IMG/VR virus record: IMGVR_UViG_3300027833_001748
Location: 1 to 63,288 of that record
Direction: 5' to 3' (one strand)
DNA length: 63,288 bases
Source of the DNA: a virus
In this document: in pieces, positions 40,059 through 49,099 of the stretch
Numbering within the stretch: position 1 is the first letter of the stretch
How the letters are laid out: every line of letters starts with the position of its first letter
Notes under the pieces: model-generated
What the model was told of the DNA's origin: nothing
What the model saw: the letters and a program-made list of their open reading frames with translations, nothing else
Database searches by the model: none
Translations under genes and position numbers: made by a program

Positions 40059-40893
40059 AGGTATTGTATTGCTTGCTCAAAATAACGAAACTGATGATTA
40101 TGTATTACAAGCATGTTTGTTAGCAATGAGTGCAAAGGTTCATAATAAGGTACAGATAAGTGTAATAACTAATGACGATGTACCACAAGAATATGTAGAT
40201 CTTTTTGATCAAATTATTCCTATTCCGTTTGGAGATGCAGCAGACGATAGTGAATGGAAAGTTGAAAACCGTTGGAAAATTTATCATGCTAGTCCGTATG
40301 ATGAAACTATTGTAATGGATACAGATATGTTGGTATTACAAAATATTGATGTATGGTGGGAGTTCTTATCTAACTATGAAATATTTTATACAAATAATGT
40401 ACTAACATACAAAGGTGAAACTGCTAATACAGAATATTACAGACAAACATTTATTGATAATAACTTGCCTAATTTATTTTGTGGATTGCATTACTTCAAA
40501 AAATGTGATAACGCAAAAGAATTCTATACTTGGTTAGAACTAGTAGTTAATAATTGGCAAACCTTTTATGAACAGCATCTTGTAGCGTCTAGTCGCCCTA
40601 AGCATGTTAGTATAGATGTATGTACTGCTATTGTAGCAAAAATATTAGATTGCGAATCTAACATAACCAATAAAATTTCTAAGTTTCCAAGTTTTACACA
40701 CATGAAGCCATATTGTCAAGGATGGGTAGATGTACAAGTTAGTTGGCAAGCTCAAGTAGGTGTATATATGTCTAAAAATACTGATTTAAAAATTGGCAAC
40801 TATGTACAGTCTGGAATATTACATTATACTGAAAAAGATTTTGTAGAGAAATCTCCCGCATTAGAACGATATAGGAGTTTATTAAATGTCTAA
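40051..40893 (+). CDS. GT-A fold glycosyltransferase-like protein, paralogue 2
   Basis: 280 residues from the ATG at 40051. That start is preferred because GAGGAG lies upstream at 40037-40043 and the protein then begins MTKGIVLLAQNN, parallel to paralogue 1. YHASPYDETIVMDTDMLVL carries DTD at residues 90-92. LFCGLHYFKKCDNAKEFYTW resembles the acceptor-binding part of GT8-like enzymes. A Trp-rich segment (CQGWVDVQVSWQAQVGVYMS) is near the C-terminus. It overlaps the previous gene by 8 nt and the next by 8 nt. Confidence 0.7.
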   Translation: MTKGIVLLAQNNETDDYVLQACLLAMSAKVHNKVQISVITNDDVPQEYVDLFDQIIPIPFGDAADDSEWKVENRWKIYHASPYDETIVMDTDMLVLQNIDVWWEFLSNYEIFYTNNVLTYKGETANTEYYRQTFIDNNLPNLFCGLHYFKKCDNAKEFYTWLELVVNNWQTFYEQHLVASSRPKHVSIDVCTAIVAKILDCESNITNKISKFPSFTHMKPYCQGWVDVQVSWQAQVGVYMSKNTDLKIGNYVQSGILHYTEKDFVEKSPALERYRSLLNV

Positions 40894-42217
40894 TTTACAG
40901 CTATTAGTTGAAAAGTTTGCACCAACTACGCAACCTAATGAATCCTTTGTATATTACAATAAAGAAGATGGCAAGATACATAAGATAAGCGGAATAAACC
41001 GTTTTGATGAAAAATATTTAATTTTCCCAGTTGCTACAGATGAAGTAATGCCAATATTGTCCGGACAAAAGAAAACTGATGACTTTGTTATACGTTATGA
41101 TATAAGTTCTAAACAGGTTGTTCTAAAAGAAGTTCAATACGAAGATGAATTTAGTACAGCATCAACAATGACATACCAGTTACCGGTAATTAAGAATGCC
41201 CAAGAAGGTCATTATTCATTACACGAAGTTTATCAAGGTATCAATGTATATCTTTGGTCTAACGATACTAGATATCTTAAAGGTGAATGTATATGGCATA
41301 ATGATAATGTATACAAACTACAATCCGATGTTGATAAAAACTTTAATGTACTTGATCATAAATTGTTAGCAGAAAATGTATTAATAACAAATATTCCAAC
41401 ACAAGACCATAGCACAAATGGAATTAGATTTGAACCTGAATATGTTGGAGTACATATTGACATTTGGTATAAAGAATTAAAACATGTAAAAGGACAACAC
41501 GTTTTTATAAAAAACAATGTATATAAATTTATAAAAAATGTTAAATTAGATACTGAATTTAATATGAAAAATGTAGAATTAATTGTTAGTAACGTAAAAC
41601 TATTCCAAGACAAAAACAAGAGCTTAACTACAGATGACAATCTACATTACGGTGATGTAATATTAAAAAATAATAGTTTATATAGTGTTGTAAAAACTGA
41701 ACAACAATATAAAAAAGATAAAAAGAGTATATTCTTTTACTATAATAATGATACAGTATTATTTTATCAAGATGAAGACAATGTAATTGTTGTAGATACA
41801 TTAACTAACAATACTAAAGAAAATATTGATTCATTCTCAGTAGTAGACAGCAGTAATTTATCAAATGGACAAATAATACTTTGTGGTAATCGTTTGTATC
41901 AACTACAGACATCTAAAGATTATGATATTATTGTTAAACAAAATACTATTAATAGAACATGGTGTATGAATCTTAATCCGTATACTAAAAAATTCTTAAA
42001 GTCTAGCGGGCAATTAGCCAACGAAAAATTATACTTTAGTGTTACTTCAAAATATGATCCTAATATTCTTTACAGAAGTTTAGAATTTACAATAGGTGAT
42101 TTATTAGATGAAACTTCATCTATAATTCCGTTCATATATGAGTCAGAAAACAGTGTTGATGATGTAAGTATATACACAGCAAAGTATTTTGATAGTTACG
42201 CACATGAGGTTATTTAA
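40886..42217 (+). CDS. unrecognised protein with four carbohydrate-binding-like repeats
   Basis: 443 residues. Four spaced segments share the pattern G-x(2-4)-hydrophobic-N-N/D-x-hydrophobic-Y: near residues 130-145 (YLKGECIWHNDNVYKL), 200-215 (HVKGQHVFIKNNVYKF), 260-275 (HYGDVILKNNSLYSV) and 345-360 (NGQIILCGNRLYQL). This is the CBM5/12-like motif that also recurs in the giant virion protein. The rest is Lys/Asp/Asn-rich with no catalytic motif. Encoded between glycosyltransferases, it may be a glycan-binding scaffold, a virion decoration, or the acceptor of the modification. No close family is recognised. Confidence 0.5.
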   Translation: MSNLQLLVEKFAPTTQPNESFVYYNKEDGKIHKISGINRFDEKYLIFPVATDEVMPILSGQKKTDDFVIRYDISSKQVVLKEVQYEDEFSTASTMTYQLPVIKNAQEGHYSLHEVYQGINVYLWSNDTRYLKGECIWHNDNVYKLQSDVDKNFNVLDHKLLAENVLITNIPTQDHSTNGIRFEPEYVGVHIDIWYKELKHVKGQHVFIKNNVYKFIKNVKLDTEFNMKNVELIVSNVKLFQDKNKSLTTDDNLHYGDVILKNNSLYSVVKTEQQYKKDKKSIFFYYNNDTVLFYQDEDNVIVVDTLTNNTKENIDSFSVVDSSNLSNGQIILCGNRLYQLQTSKDYDIIVKQNTINRTWCMNLNPYTKKFLKSSGQLANEKLYFSVTSKYDPNILYRSLEFTIGDLLDETSSIIPFIYESENSVDDVSIYTAKYFDSYAHEVI

Positions 42218-43149
42218 TGGCAAAGTTTAAACCTATAGATTACGATATAATCTATTTGTCCTATGACGAACCGAACGCAGAAAAAAATTACGCAGACTTA
42301 TGTAAAATAGTTCCCTGGGCAAAACGTGTCCACGGTGTAGACGGAAGTGATGCTGCACATAAAGCCTGTGCAGAATTAAGTGAAACTGACCGGTTTATTA
42401 CTGTAGATGGTGACAACCGCATACGAGAAGATTTTCTTAACCAAGAAATTGATTTTGATGAACACGCAGATTTGCAAAGCACAGTGATTAGCTGGTGCGG
42501 ACGTAATGAAATAAACGGACTAATGTATGGCAACGGCGGACTTAAATGTTGGCCCAAACAGTATGTTCTAAACATGCGTACACATGAAAATGCAGATCCT
42601 AATAATGCACATGCACAAGTAGACTTTTGCTGGGACGCAAAATATATTCAAATGAACAGTTGCTATTCAGATGTGTATAATAATGAAACTGCTGGTCAAG
42701 CATGGAGAGCAGGCTTTAGAGAAGGTGTAAAACTTGCTACTGATCGCGGAGTAAGGATTGAAAAAGAAGAATTTAAAAACAATCATTGGCGCTGCTTACA
42801 TTGGTTGTATATTTGGAGCATGGTAGGTGCAGATGTTGAAAATGGTCTGTGGGCAATCTATGGCGCACGAGAAGGACTGTATAAAACAATGTGTACAGAT
42901 TGGGATTATGTACAAGTTAGAGACTTTAAATACCTAAACAGTCTTTGGGAAGAAGTTGAACCAAGGGTATCAATGGAAGGACTACAAGACTCTATTGAAG
43001 ACTTAGGCAACAAAATTCTAACTGAATTAGATATACCTATCTCAGCAAAACCGTTAGATGCGCAACAAAGCAAGTTTTTTAAAGCAGTATATCAACACCC
43101 TTCAAGAACTGATCATCAACAGTTTATAGAAGAATTAAAGGACGTATAA
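42217..43149 (+). CDS. putative glycosyltransferase of the YLSYDEPNAE family, long form
   Basis: 310 residues. The start DYDIIYLSYDEPNAEKNYAD, then KRVHGVDGSDAAHKA and FITVDGDNRIRE (DGD at 64-66), give a Rossmann-like strand followed by a DxD-type acidic motif. Also conserved are NGLMYGNGGLKCWPK and AWRAGFREGVKLATDRG. Protein 52935-53609 has the same blocks and is a shorter paralogue. The family is common in marine T4-like phages; a GT-A fold is likely, but donor and acceptor are unknown. It starts in the stop of the previous gene (TAATG). Confidence 0.6.
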   Translation: MAKFKPIDYDIIYLSYDEPNAEKNYADLCKIVPWAKRVHGVDGSDAAHKACAELSETDRFITVDGDNRIREDFLNQEIDFDEHADLQSTVISWCGRNEINGLMYGNGGLKCWPKQYVLNMRTHENADPNNAHAQVDFCWDAKYIQMNSCYSDVYNNETAGQAWRAGFREGVKLATDRGVRIEKEEFKNNHWRCLHWLYIWSMVGADVENGLWAIYGAREGLYKTMCTDWDYVQVRDFKYLNSLWEEVEPRVSMEGLQDSIEDLGNKILTELDIPISAKPLDAQQSKFFKAVYQHPSRTDHQQFIEELKDV

Positions 43150-44534
43150 TGGATATTATTAAATTTAAAGAGGAAGTAATGGAACCAGTTAGTTGTACTT
43201 TTTGTACTGCTAAATGGAAGCAAGTTACTTTGCATTTACAAACAGGCCATACTCACAGTTGCCATCATCCAACTTCGCATAAAATTCCACTTGAAGAATT
43301 AAAAGATAATCCAAGCGCATTACATAACACTAAGTTTAAAAAAGAACAACGTAAACTTATGCTTGAAGGCAAGCGTCCTGAAGAATGTGATTACTGTTGG
43401 AGAGTTGAAGATAGTGGAAGTAATGTACTAAGTGATAGAACATATAAATCTTTTGAGCCTTGGGCCCGACCTTATGTAGATGAAATTGTATCAAAGCCAT
43501 GGGACGACAATGTTAACCCAAGTTATTTAGAAGTTAGTTTTAGCAGTGTGTGTAATTTTAAATGTAGTTATTGTTCACCGCAAGTAAGTTCTAAATGGAT
43601 GGAAGAAATTAAAGAACACGGCCCGTATAAAACATCACAATCATTTAATGACTTACAACATTTAATTGCTACTGATGCAATGCCTATACCAAATAAAGAA
43701 CATAATCCTTATGTAGAAGCGTTTTGGAAATGGTGGCCTGATGTAAGTAAAGATCTAAAACATTTTAGAATAACAGGCGGCGAACCATTATTAACTAAAG
43801 ATACATTTAAAGTACTTGATGACTTAATTGAAAACCCAAAACCTAATCTTGAGTTTTCTGTTAACAGTAACATGTGTGTACCTGATGCAGTATTTGAAAA
43901 ATTTATTAGTAAAATGAAGATTATTGGCTCTCAAGGAAAAGTTAAAAAACTTAAAATATTTACAAGTGCTGAAGCATACGGTTCACAGGCAGAATATATA
44001 CGCCACGGTTTAGACTACGACATGTGGATATCTAATATACGCAGAGTATTACAAGAAGTGCCTAACTGTACATTTACATGTATGAGTACGTATAATGTAC
44101 TAAGCATATTTTCGTTTGATAAAATGTTAAAGGATTTATTAGATCTTAAATTAGAATTTGGTGGTGCAGGCAGACAAATTCCTATAATACTTGATACACC
44201 ATATTTAAGATACCCGCCACATCAAGCAATGTTTATTGCAAACCCTGAGTGGAAAGAAAAATATTTAAAACCGCAATTAGATTTCATGCTTAATAATTTA
44301 GAAGACATGCATGTACGTGGTAAAGAAAATATGGGTTTCTTTAAATGGGAAGCTGATAAGTTTCAGCGGTTGTATGATATTATTGACCAAGAACAGCAAG
44401 ATGAATGGACTGTAACAAACAATAGAAAGGACTTTATTACTTTTGTTAACGAACATGATAAGCGCAGAGGAACAGACTTTTTAAAGACTTTCCCTGAAAT
44501 GGAAAAAGAATATCATCAATGGTCAAATCTTTGA
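43149..44534 (+). CDS. radical SAM enzyme 1, twitch-domain type with extra N-terminal cysteines
   Basis: 461 residues. The radical SAM site is CNFKCSYC, with Cys 135, 139 and 142 as ligands of the [4Fe-4S] cluster that cleaves SAM. GGEP at 210-213 fits the SAM-binding GGE motif. An N-terminal module has CTFC (16, 19), Cys38 and CDYC (80, 83) and probably binds an auxiliary cluster, as in twitch/SPASM-like proteins. Substrate unknown; the family acts on peptides, sugars or small metabolites through a 5'-deoxyadenosyl radical. The start overlaps the previous stop by 1 nt, and its end overlaps the next gene by 16 nt. It is the first of seven radical SAM genes in the window. Confidence 0.85.
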   Translation: MDIIKFKEEVMEPVSCTFCTAKWKQVTLHLQTGHTHSCHHPTSHKIPLEELKDNPSALHNTKFKKEQRKLMLEGKRPEECDYCWRVEDSGSNVLSDRTYKSFEPWARPYVDEIVSKPWDDNVNPSYLEVSFSSVCNFKCSYCSPQVSSKWMEEIKEHGPYKTSQSFNDLQHLIATDAMPIPNKEHNPYVEAFWKWWPDVSKDLKHFRITGGEPLLTKDTFKVLDDLIENPKPNLEFSVNSNMCVPDAVFEKFISKMKIIGSQGKVKKLKIFTSAEAYGSQAEYIRHGLDYDMWISNIRRVLQEVPNCTFTCMSTYNVLSIFSFDKMLKDLLDLKLEFGGAGRQIPIILDTPYLRYPPHQAMFIANPEWKEKYLKPQLDFMLNNLEDMHVRGKENMGFFKWEADKFQRLYDIIDQEQQDEWTVTNNRKDFITFVNEHDKRRGTDFLKTFPEMEKEYHQWSNL

Positions 44535-45502
44535 ATACAGAATTAACTGATCGAGAATTAAAAGCTGCTCGAAAAGCAGCTAAACGTGAGCGCAAAGAAA
44601 GAAACAGGCGCAACAGCGTAAAACCTGTACGAGAGTTAAAATCCTATAGTAACAAAAAGAAAAAACTTGCATTTTGTTTTAGTGGCCAACTTAGAACTTG
44701 GAATAGCAGCATAGGCACATGGCAAATATTATTTGATGAATTAAAAGAAAAACATAACGTATCTGTCATTGATGTGTTTTGTCATATCTGGGATCATAAT
44801 ACTGTACAACAAGGAATAAAGCATGCCACAGAATCTGAAGTTATTACTACATCAGTTCCAGATGATGAAATAACTAGATATATTGAACAACTTAAACCTG
44901 TATCTTATAAAATTGACGACATTATTGCATCTAAAAAAGCTATGAAAGACACTCAGTTCCAAACAGTAATTGATTCTAATGCTGTTTCTAGAGGCAAATA
45001 TAATGCATGGCTGTCTCCACAATTTTATTCAGTTATGTATGCAGCACATTTAAAAAGAAGATATGAAATAGAAAATGATTTTCATTATGATGCATGTGTG
45101 CGTATGAGAAATGATTTATTTTTAAATGATAGATTTAGAGAATGCTTACCTATTGAAACATTTTTAAATCCAGAGTTTAACACAATGTATTCTTGTCATT
45201 CTGGAATAGATGAATCTGTATGGTTTAGAAAAAGATTAGGCGATGTATTTTGGTATGCTGATAGTCCGACATTTGATAAACTATCAAATTTTTATCATTG
45301 GTTTCCAAACATGCCATTAGAAATGACGATATCACACGATGCGCCTCCAGAGCATTTACTTTACTATTATACAAGAATGTGTAATATATCAATAGATCCA
45401 AATATTGTACATTATGTTTCTGTATGCAGAGATGCTGATTATGCTAAAAAGAAGGAAGCTGCCGGCCTCGGTCCATTGGGGGAGCATGAAGTACAATGTT
45501 AA
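44519..45502 (+). CDS. CFSGQ-family putative glycosyltransferase, paralogue 1
   Basis: 327 residues. A 45-residue Lys/Arg-rich N-terminus precedes the strand KLAFCFSGQLRTW (CFSGQLR at 53-59). Then come DVFCHIWDHN and, near residue 196, ACVRMRNDLFL. The pattern of CFSGQxR, xxWD and R-x-R-x-D occurs in a family of putative glycosyltransferases in large phages, giant viruses and bacterial capsule loci. The next gene is a paralogue (RVAVCFSGQIRDW, FIHTWD, KARPD). The basic N-terminus could bind nucleic acid or membrane. Activity is inferred. Confidence 0.55.
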   Translation: MVKSLNTELTDRELKAARKAAKRERKERNRRNSVKPVRELKSYSNKKKKLAFCFSGQLRTWNSSIGTWQILFDELKEKHNVSVIDVFCHIWDHNTVQQGIKHATESEVITTSVPDDEITRYIEQLKPVSYKIDDIIASKKAMKDTQFQTVIDSNAVSRGKYNAWLSPQFYSVMYAAHLKRRYEIENDFHYDACVRMRNDLFLNDRFRECLPIETFLNPEFNTMYSCHSGIDESVWFRKRLGDVFWYADSPTFDKLSNFYHWFPNMPLEMTISHDAPPEHLLYYYTRMCNISIDPNIVHYVSVCRDADYAKKKEAAGLGPLGEHEVQC

Positions 45503-46284
45503 GCAAAAGAGTTGCAGTTTGTTTTAGCGGACAAATACGAGATTGGCACACTGCTACAAAAAATATTTTACACTATTTTTCGACAGATCATATAGCTAAT
45601 GTAACAGTAGATTTTTTCATACACACATGGGATATAAACACGTGGCGAAAACCAAAACAACACCACCATGTATTTAAAAATAAACCTCATAAAGATTTAA
45701 AAAAAATAGTAGAAGCATACAATCCTAAAAAATATCATATGTCTTCTTATGATGAAACACGTTGGCCAAATAGCGAACCTTGGGATCCATTATTTTATAG
45801 TTTTGAATATAGTGTATTATTAAAACAACAATACGAATTAGAAAATAATTTTACATACGATGTTGTTGTAAAGGCTCGTCCTGATACAGTATACGAACCG
45901 CAGCAACGGTTTCCGTTTGAACATAGAATGCCCGCAGGAACTTGTTATACAACAACTACTGTTTCTAAATTTCCTAGAGAATTTAATAAACATTGTTTTG
46001 ATGATGTTATGTTTTTTGGTGATAGTAAAACAATGGATGTTATGGCAGGATTGTACAAGTACTATGCAGTAAAAAGAAAAAACAACAAAGACGCAATGCA
46101 GCAGTATGAATATCATTTAGGCCCTGGAACATTATTATACGAATATGCAGTAAAAAACAATATTCATCCAGGTAGCTGGCCTACTAGCTATGCTGTTATA
46201 CGGAGTACTATGCGAGATCATGAGCTTGACTCGATAGACGATTATGAAAAAATAAAAAGACTTTGGCAGGAGTGGTATATATAA
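45496..46284 (+). CDS. CFSGQ-family putative glycosyltransferase, paralogue 2
   Basis: 262 residues without the basic N-terminal extension of its upstream paralogue. It shows RVAVCFSGQIRDW near residue 5, VDFFIHTWDINTWRKP and VVVKARPDTVYEP, the same three blocks as the previous protein. FDDVMFFGDSKTMDVMAGLY is also shared in type with the family (GDSxxM). It overlaps the previous gene by 7 nt, and its TAA overlaps the next start by 1 nt (TAATG). The duplicate pair could add two residues in sequence or form a heteromer. Confidence 0.55.
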   Translation: MLSKRVAVCFSGQIRDWHTATKNILHYFSTDHIANVTVDFFIHTWDINTWRKPKQHHHVFKNKPHKDLKKIVEAYNPKKYHMSSYDETRWPNSEPWDPLFYSFEYSVLLKQQYELENNFTYDVVVKARPDTVYEPQQRFPFEHRMPAGTCYTTTTVSKFPREFNKHCFDDVMFFGDSKTMDVMAGLYKYYAVKRKNNKDAMQQYEYHLGPGTLLYEYAVKNNIHPGSWPTSYAVIRSTMRDHELDSIDDYEKIKRLWQEWYI

Positions 46285-47144
46285 TGAAATTAATTTTTGA
46301 TGGTGACAGTTGGGCGTTTGGATCTGAAATTGCAGATCCTAAATTAGCTGCACAGTACGATAAACACGCACATCCTGGTGTTTATGATTTTTTACCTGTA
46401 AATGACCGTTATAGAGTTCCTAAAATCTATCCACACAAAATGGCAAATTTATTAGGTTGTGATTACGTCAATCTGGGTTGGCCAGCTGATGATAATAAAA
46501 CTATAATAGAGCGAACAATGACATATATTACTTCGGAATATATAAGTCAAAATAAATCAACTGATGAACTATTTGTAATTATAGGATGGACAAGTCCTGA
46601 AAGAAATAGCTTTTGGTGGAAAAATGGAGACTTTTCTAACAAGTTTAGATTATGGCCACAGGTTCAGCACTTTGATGACAAGAAGCAGAAAAAATTATGG
46701 GACATGTATGTTCAGTATATGTGGCACCCAGAAGAATATATACCTCGGCATGTATCAACAGTGGTGCAGTTCCAAAATTTTTGTAATGCCCATAATATTA
46801 AATGGTTATCATATAATGCGTTTTACCAAACGCCGCATCAAGGACCCGACGGCTGGAAAGATCTTGATATGTTATCAGAAGTAAAAAGTGCTGATAAAAA
46901 TTTAGGCATTTATGATTATTGTAAAAATGGTACAAGAAGACAAAAACAAATACAATTTGAGACCTTATGGGAAACAGTTGATCCAGTAAGATTTTATAAA
47001 AAAGATCAACCTATTAGTACGTTCAAGAGTTTTATTACAGAAACTATAGATGATCCGTGGGTAGGATGGCATCCTAATCCAGAAGCACATGAAGCATGGG
47101 CATTAGAATTAACAAGATATATTAAGAAGAATAAGTTGATATGA
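46284..47144 (+). CDS. SGNH/GDSL-like hydrolase 1
   Basis: 286 residues from the ATG at 46284, with CAGGAG upstream; an upstream TTG in frame is less likely. FDGDSWAFG gives the nucleophile block (GDS), NLGWPADDNKTI the oxyanion block, GWTSPERNSFWW a family-specific motif, and HPNPEAHEAWA the C-terminal His block. SGNH enzymes remove or transfer acyl groups, often acetyl, on carbohydrates. No signal peptide is visible, so it should act inside the cell or be packaged. It overlaps the next gene by 4 nt. Confidence 0.65.
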   Translation: MKLIFDGDSWAFGSEIADPKLAAQYDKHAHPGVYDFLPVNDRYRVPKIYPHKMANLLGCDYVNLGWPADDNKTIIERTMTYITSEYISQNKSTDELFVIIGWTSPERNSFWWKNGDFSNKFRLWPQVQHFDDKKQKKLWDMYVQYMWHPEEYIPRHVSTVVQFQNFCNAHNIKWLSYNAFYQTPHQGPDGWKDLDMLSEVKSADKNLGIYDYCKNGTRRQKQIQFETLWETVDPVRFYKKDQPISTFKSFITETIDDPWVGWHPNPEAHEAWALELTRYIKKNKLI

Positions 47145-47968
47145 AAAAATTAGTAGTATGTGGCGACAGTTTTGCAAAAGGAATAGGTTGCCGAAACCTT
47201 GAAACCGAACCATACGGAAGTTTGGTAGCTAAAAGCCTAGGATTAGAACTTGTAAATATTGCCAAAGGATCTAGTACAAATTATAGTATATTTGCACAAG
47301 TATTGTATGCAATAGAGAATATTGATGATATTGATATGATATTAGTTACTAGTACTAGTTATGATAGAGTAGAATGGTTTAAACACAATGAAAATCCAAC
47401 TAACCATCAAAAGGAATACCTTACTAATTATGATATAAATTATCACGAGTATCCGCCATATATGCCAACTAGTTATACTGAAAAAATAGAAGGTGAACAA
47501 CACATAATGTCTGAAGACCTGTATAACGGAAATGTTTTTACAGAAAACTTATTAGGCATAATTGATTACTTTGATAACGTAGTTGATAAAGGTATAGACA
47601 CTCCGGATGGATATTATAAAAGATTTAATGATGAGCCTAAACGTAGGACTAGAATATTATATGACTACGCTCAACAGATACACGATCCTCGTATAAACAA
47701 AATGCATAGTTTAGGAGCAATGGCAATGTGTCATATAGCTTTAAAAAATGCAAACATAAAACATCTAATTGGAACTGATCCTATAGATAGTTGTAAAAAC
47801 TTTGTATTCATTAACGATAATAACCACATAGATCTTAGTTGGGCAGGTCTTGCACTTAAATACCCTGACGATCTTCCTAGTATGCATACTAGCGCAAAAG
47901 GTCATAGAGTTGCAGCAAAAACTGCACTTAGAAGAATATATGAACTAGATAAAAAGAATGGGTGGTAA
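47141..47968 (+). CDS. SGNH/GDSL-like hydrolase 2
   Basis: 275 residues. LVVCGDSFAKGIG carries the GDS block, NIAKGSSTNYSIFAQVLY the second block, and MHTSAKGHRVAAKTALRR the His block. VTSTSYDRVEWFK matches the family-specific T-x-x-x-(D/E)R-x-x-(F/W) motif also seen in its neighbours. It is probably an esterase or acyltransferase on a glycan. It starts inside the end of the first SGNH gene (ATGA) and is followed 3 nt later by the third. Confidence 0.65.
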   Translation: MKKLVVCGDSFAKGIGCRNLETEPYGSLVAKSLGLELVNIAKGSSTNYSIFAQVLYAIENIDDIDMILVTSTSYDRVEWFKHNENPTNHQKEYLTNYDINYHEYPPYMPTSYTEKIEGEQHIMSEDLYNGNVFTENLLGIIDYFDNVVDKGIDTPDGYYKRFNDEPKRRTRILYDYAQQIHDPRINKMHSLGAMAMCHIALKNANIKHLIGTDPIDSCKNFVFINDNNHIDLSWAGLALKYPDDLPSMHTSAKGHRVAAKTALRRIYELDKKNGW

Positions 47969-47971
47969 TTG

Positions 47972-48652
47972 ATGTCAAAGCTAATAGTTGCAGGATGTTC
48001 GGTTAGTGACTATACTGAAGTCGATCGCGTCTGGGGAGATTATCTAGCTGAACATTTAGGACTTGAATATAAACATCTAGCTGCTGCTTGCGGATCAAAC
48101 GACAGGTCATTTCGATTGCTAACAAACGATATACGTAATAATGTTATTAAATCAGATGACATTGTAATAGTACAATACACTACAACAGAACGGACTGAAT
48201 TTTGGTCAAGTATTCCGCCATTAGAAGCTGATCATTCTGAGATAGATTTTAGAGATCCTTACGACGGCGGCAGCATAATTAAATTTAAGATTAGATCACA
48301 TGAAACATTTAAAGGCACCGATGCTAAATTTACAAAACTGTACGAACGATTTATTAATCAAAATTTTGAATTAGACAAATTTATTAATAATCATATTTCT
48401 TTTCAATGTTTAGCAAAGGAATATAACATACATAATTTATACTTTGTAAAAGTAGGAATATATGGATGGGACGAAACAGCACACGGTAATATGCCGTCAA
48501 TACCTAAATATAAAGATAATTTTTTAAATTATAGAGATTTACTAGAAGAACGAAAATGGCGTTTATCAAGAGACAATCTTCATCTAAATGACAAAGGTCA
48601 TAAAGAGTTAGCAAGTAGAGTCTTTGATAGATTAAAACTAAACAAAGGATAA
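47972..48652 (+). CDS. SGNH-like hydrolase 3 with GCS in place of GDS
   Basis: 226 residues from the ATG at 47972, chosen over an in-frame TTG one codon earlier because GGTGG lies 6 nt upstream. The first block reads VAGCSVSDYT, so the Asp of GDS is Cys while the Ser is kept. HLAAACGSNDRSFRLL is the second block, VQYTTTERTEFWSS the family motif and NLHLNDKGHKELASR the His block (Asp-x-x-His is present). It is probably an active but divergent member. It ends 6 nt before the cupin gene. Confidence 0.6.
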   Translation: MSKLIVAGCSVSDYTEVDRVWGDYLAEHLGLEYKHLAAACGSNDRSFRLLTNDIRNNVIKSDDIVIVQYTTTERTEFWSSIPPLEADHSEIDFRDPYDGGSIIKFKIRSHETFKGTDAKFTKLYERFINQNFELDKFINNHISFQCLAKEYNIHNLYFVKVGIYGWDETAHGNMPSIPKYKDNFLNYRDLLEERKWRLSRDNLHLNDKGHKELASRVFDRLKLNKG

Positions 48653-48658
48653 GTTAAA

Positions 48659-49099
48659 ATGGAAATTAAAAAAGTTACAAAACATTGGGGACAAGAGCTT
48701 TGGATAGCAGATGGTTCGCATACTCCTTATGCATGTAAGCGTATTTTATTTAAAGCAGGCAATAGAACAAGTTTACAAGTTCATGAATACAAAATTGAAA
48801 CCAACTATGTATTATCAGGTACAGGTATACTATTGCGTAGTAAAGAACCATTAGATATTGCAGAGTTCCTTAAAAATGGAATGACGCCAGATGAAGTTCT
48901 TGAATACGAATCTACTTTTGAACGTATTGAATTAAAAGAAGATGTAGTATTTCATATTACTCCAGGGTGGGTACACCGAGTTATAGCAACTACTGATTTA
49001 ACATTTATGGAAACAAGTACAACCGAGTTAGATGATGTAATTCGTTTACAAGATGACACAGGGCGTACACATGGACGCATTAACTACGAACATGAGTAA
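48659..49099 (+). CDS. cupin, mannose-6-phosphate isomerase C-terminal-like
   Basis: 146 residues. KHWGQELWIADGSHTPYACK, FKAGNRTSLQVHEYKIETNY (His42, Glu47), then ITPGWVHRVIA, TFMETSTTELDDVIRL and DDTGRTHGRINYEH match the cupin domain of type II phosphomannose isomerases and related sugar-phosphate proteins. A metal site from H42, E47 and H106-type residues is plausible. It would isomerise or epimerise a sugar phosphate or hydroxyl-acid, feeding the nucleotidyltransferase encoded by the next gene. The two overlap by 8 nt (ATGAGTAA). Confidence 0.75.
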   Translation: MEIKKVTKHWGQELWIADGSHTPYACKRILFKAGNRTSLQVHEYKIETNYVLSGTGILLRSKEPLDIAEFLKNGMTPDEVLEYESTFERIELKEDVVFHITPGWVHRVIATTDLTFMETSTTELDDVIRLQDDTGRTHGRINYEHE

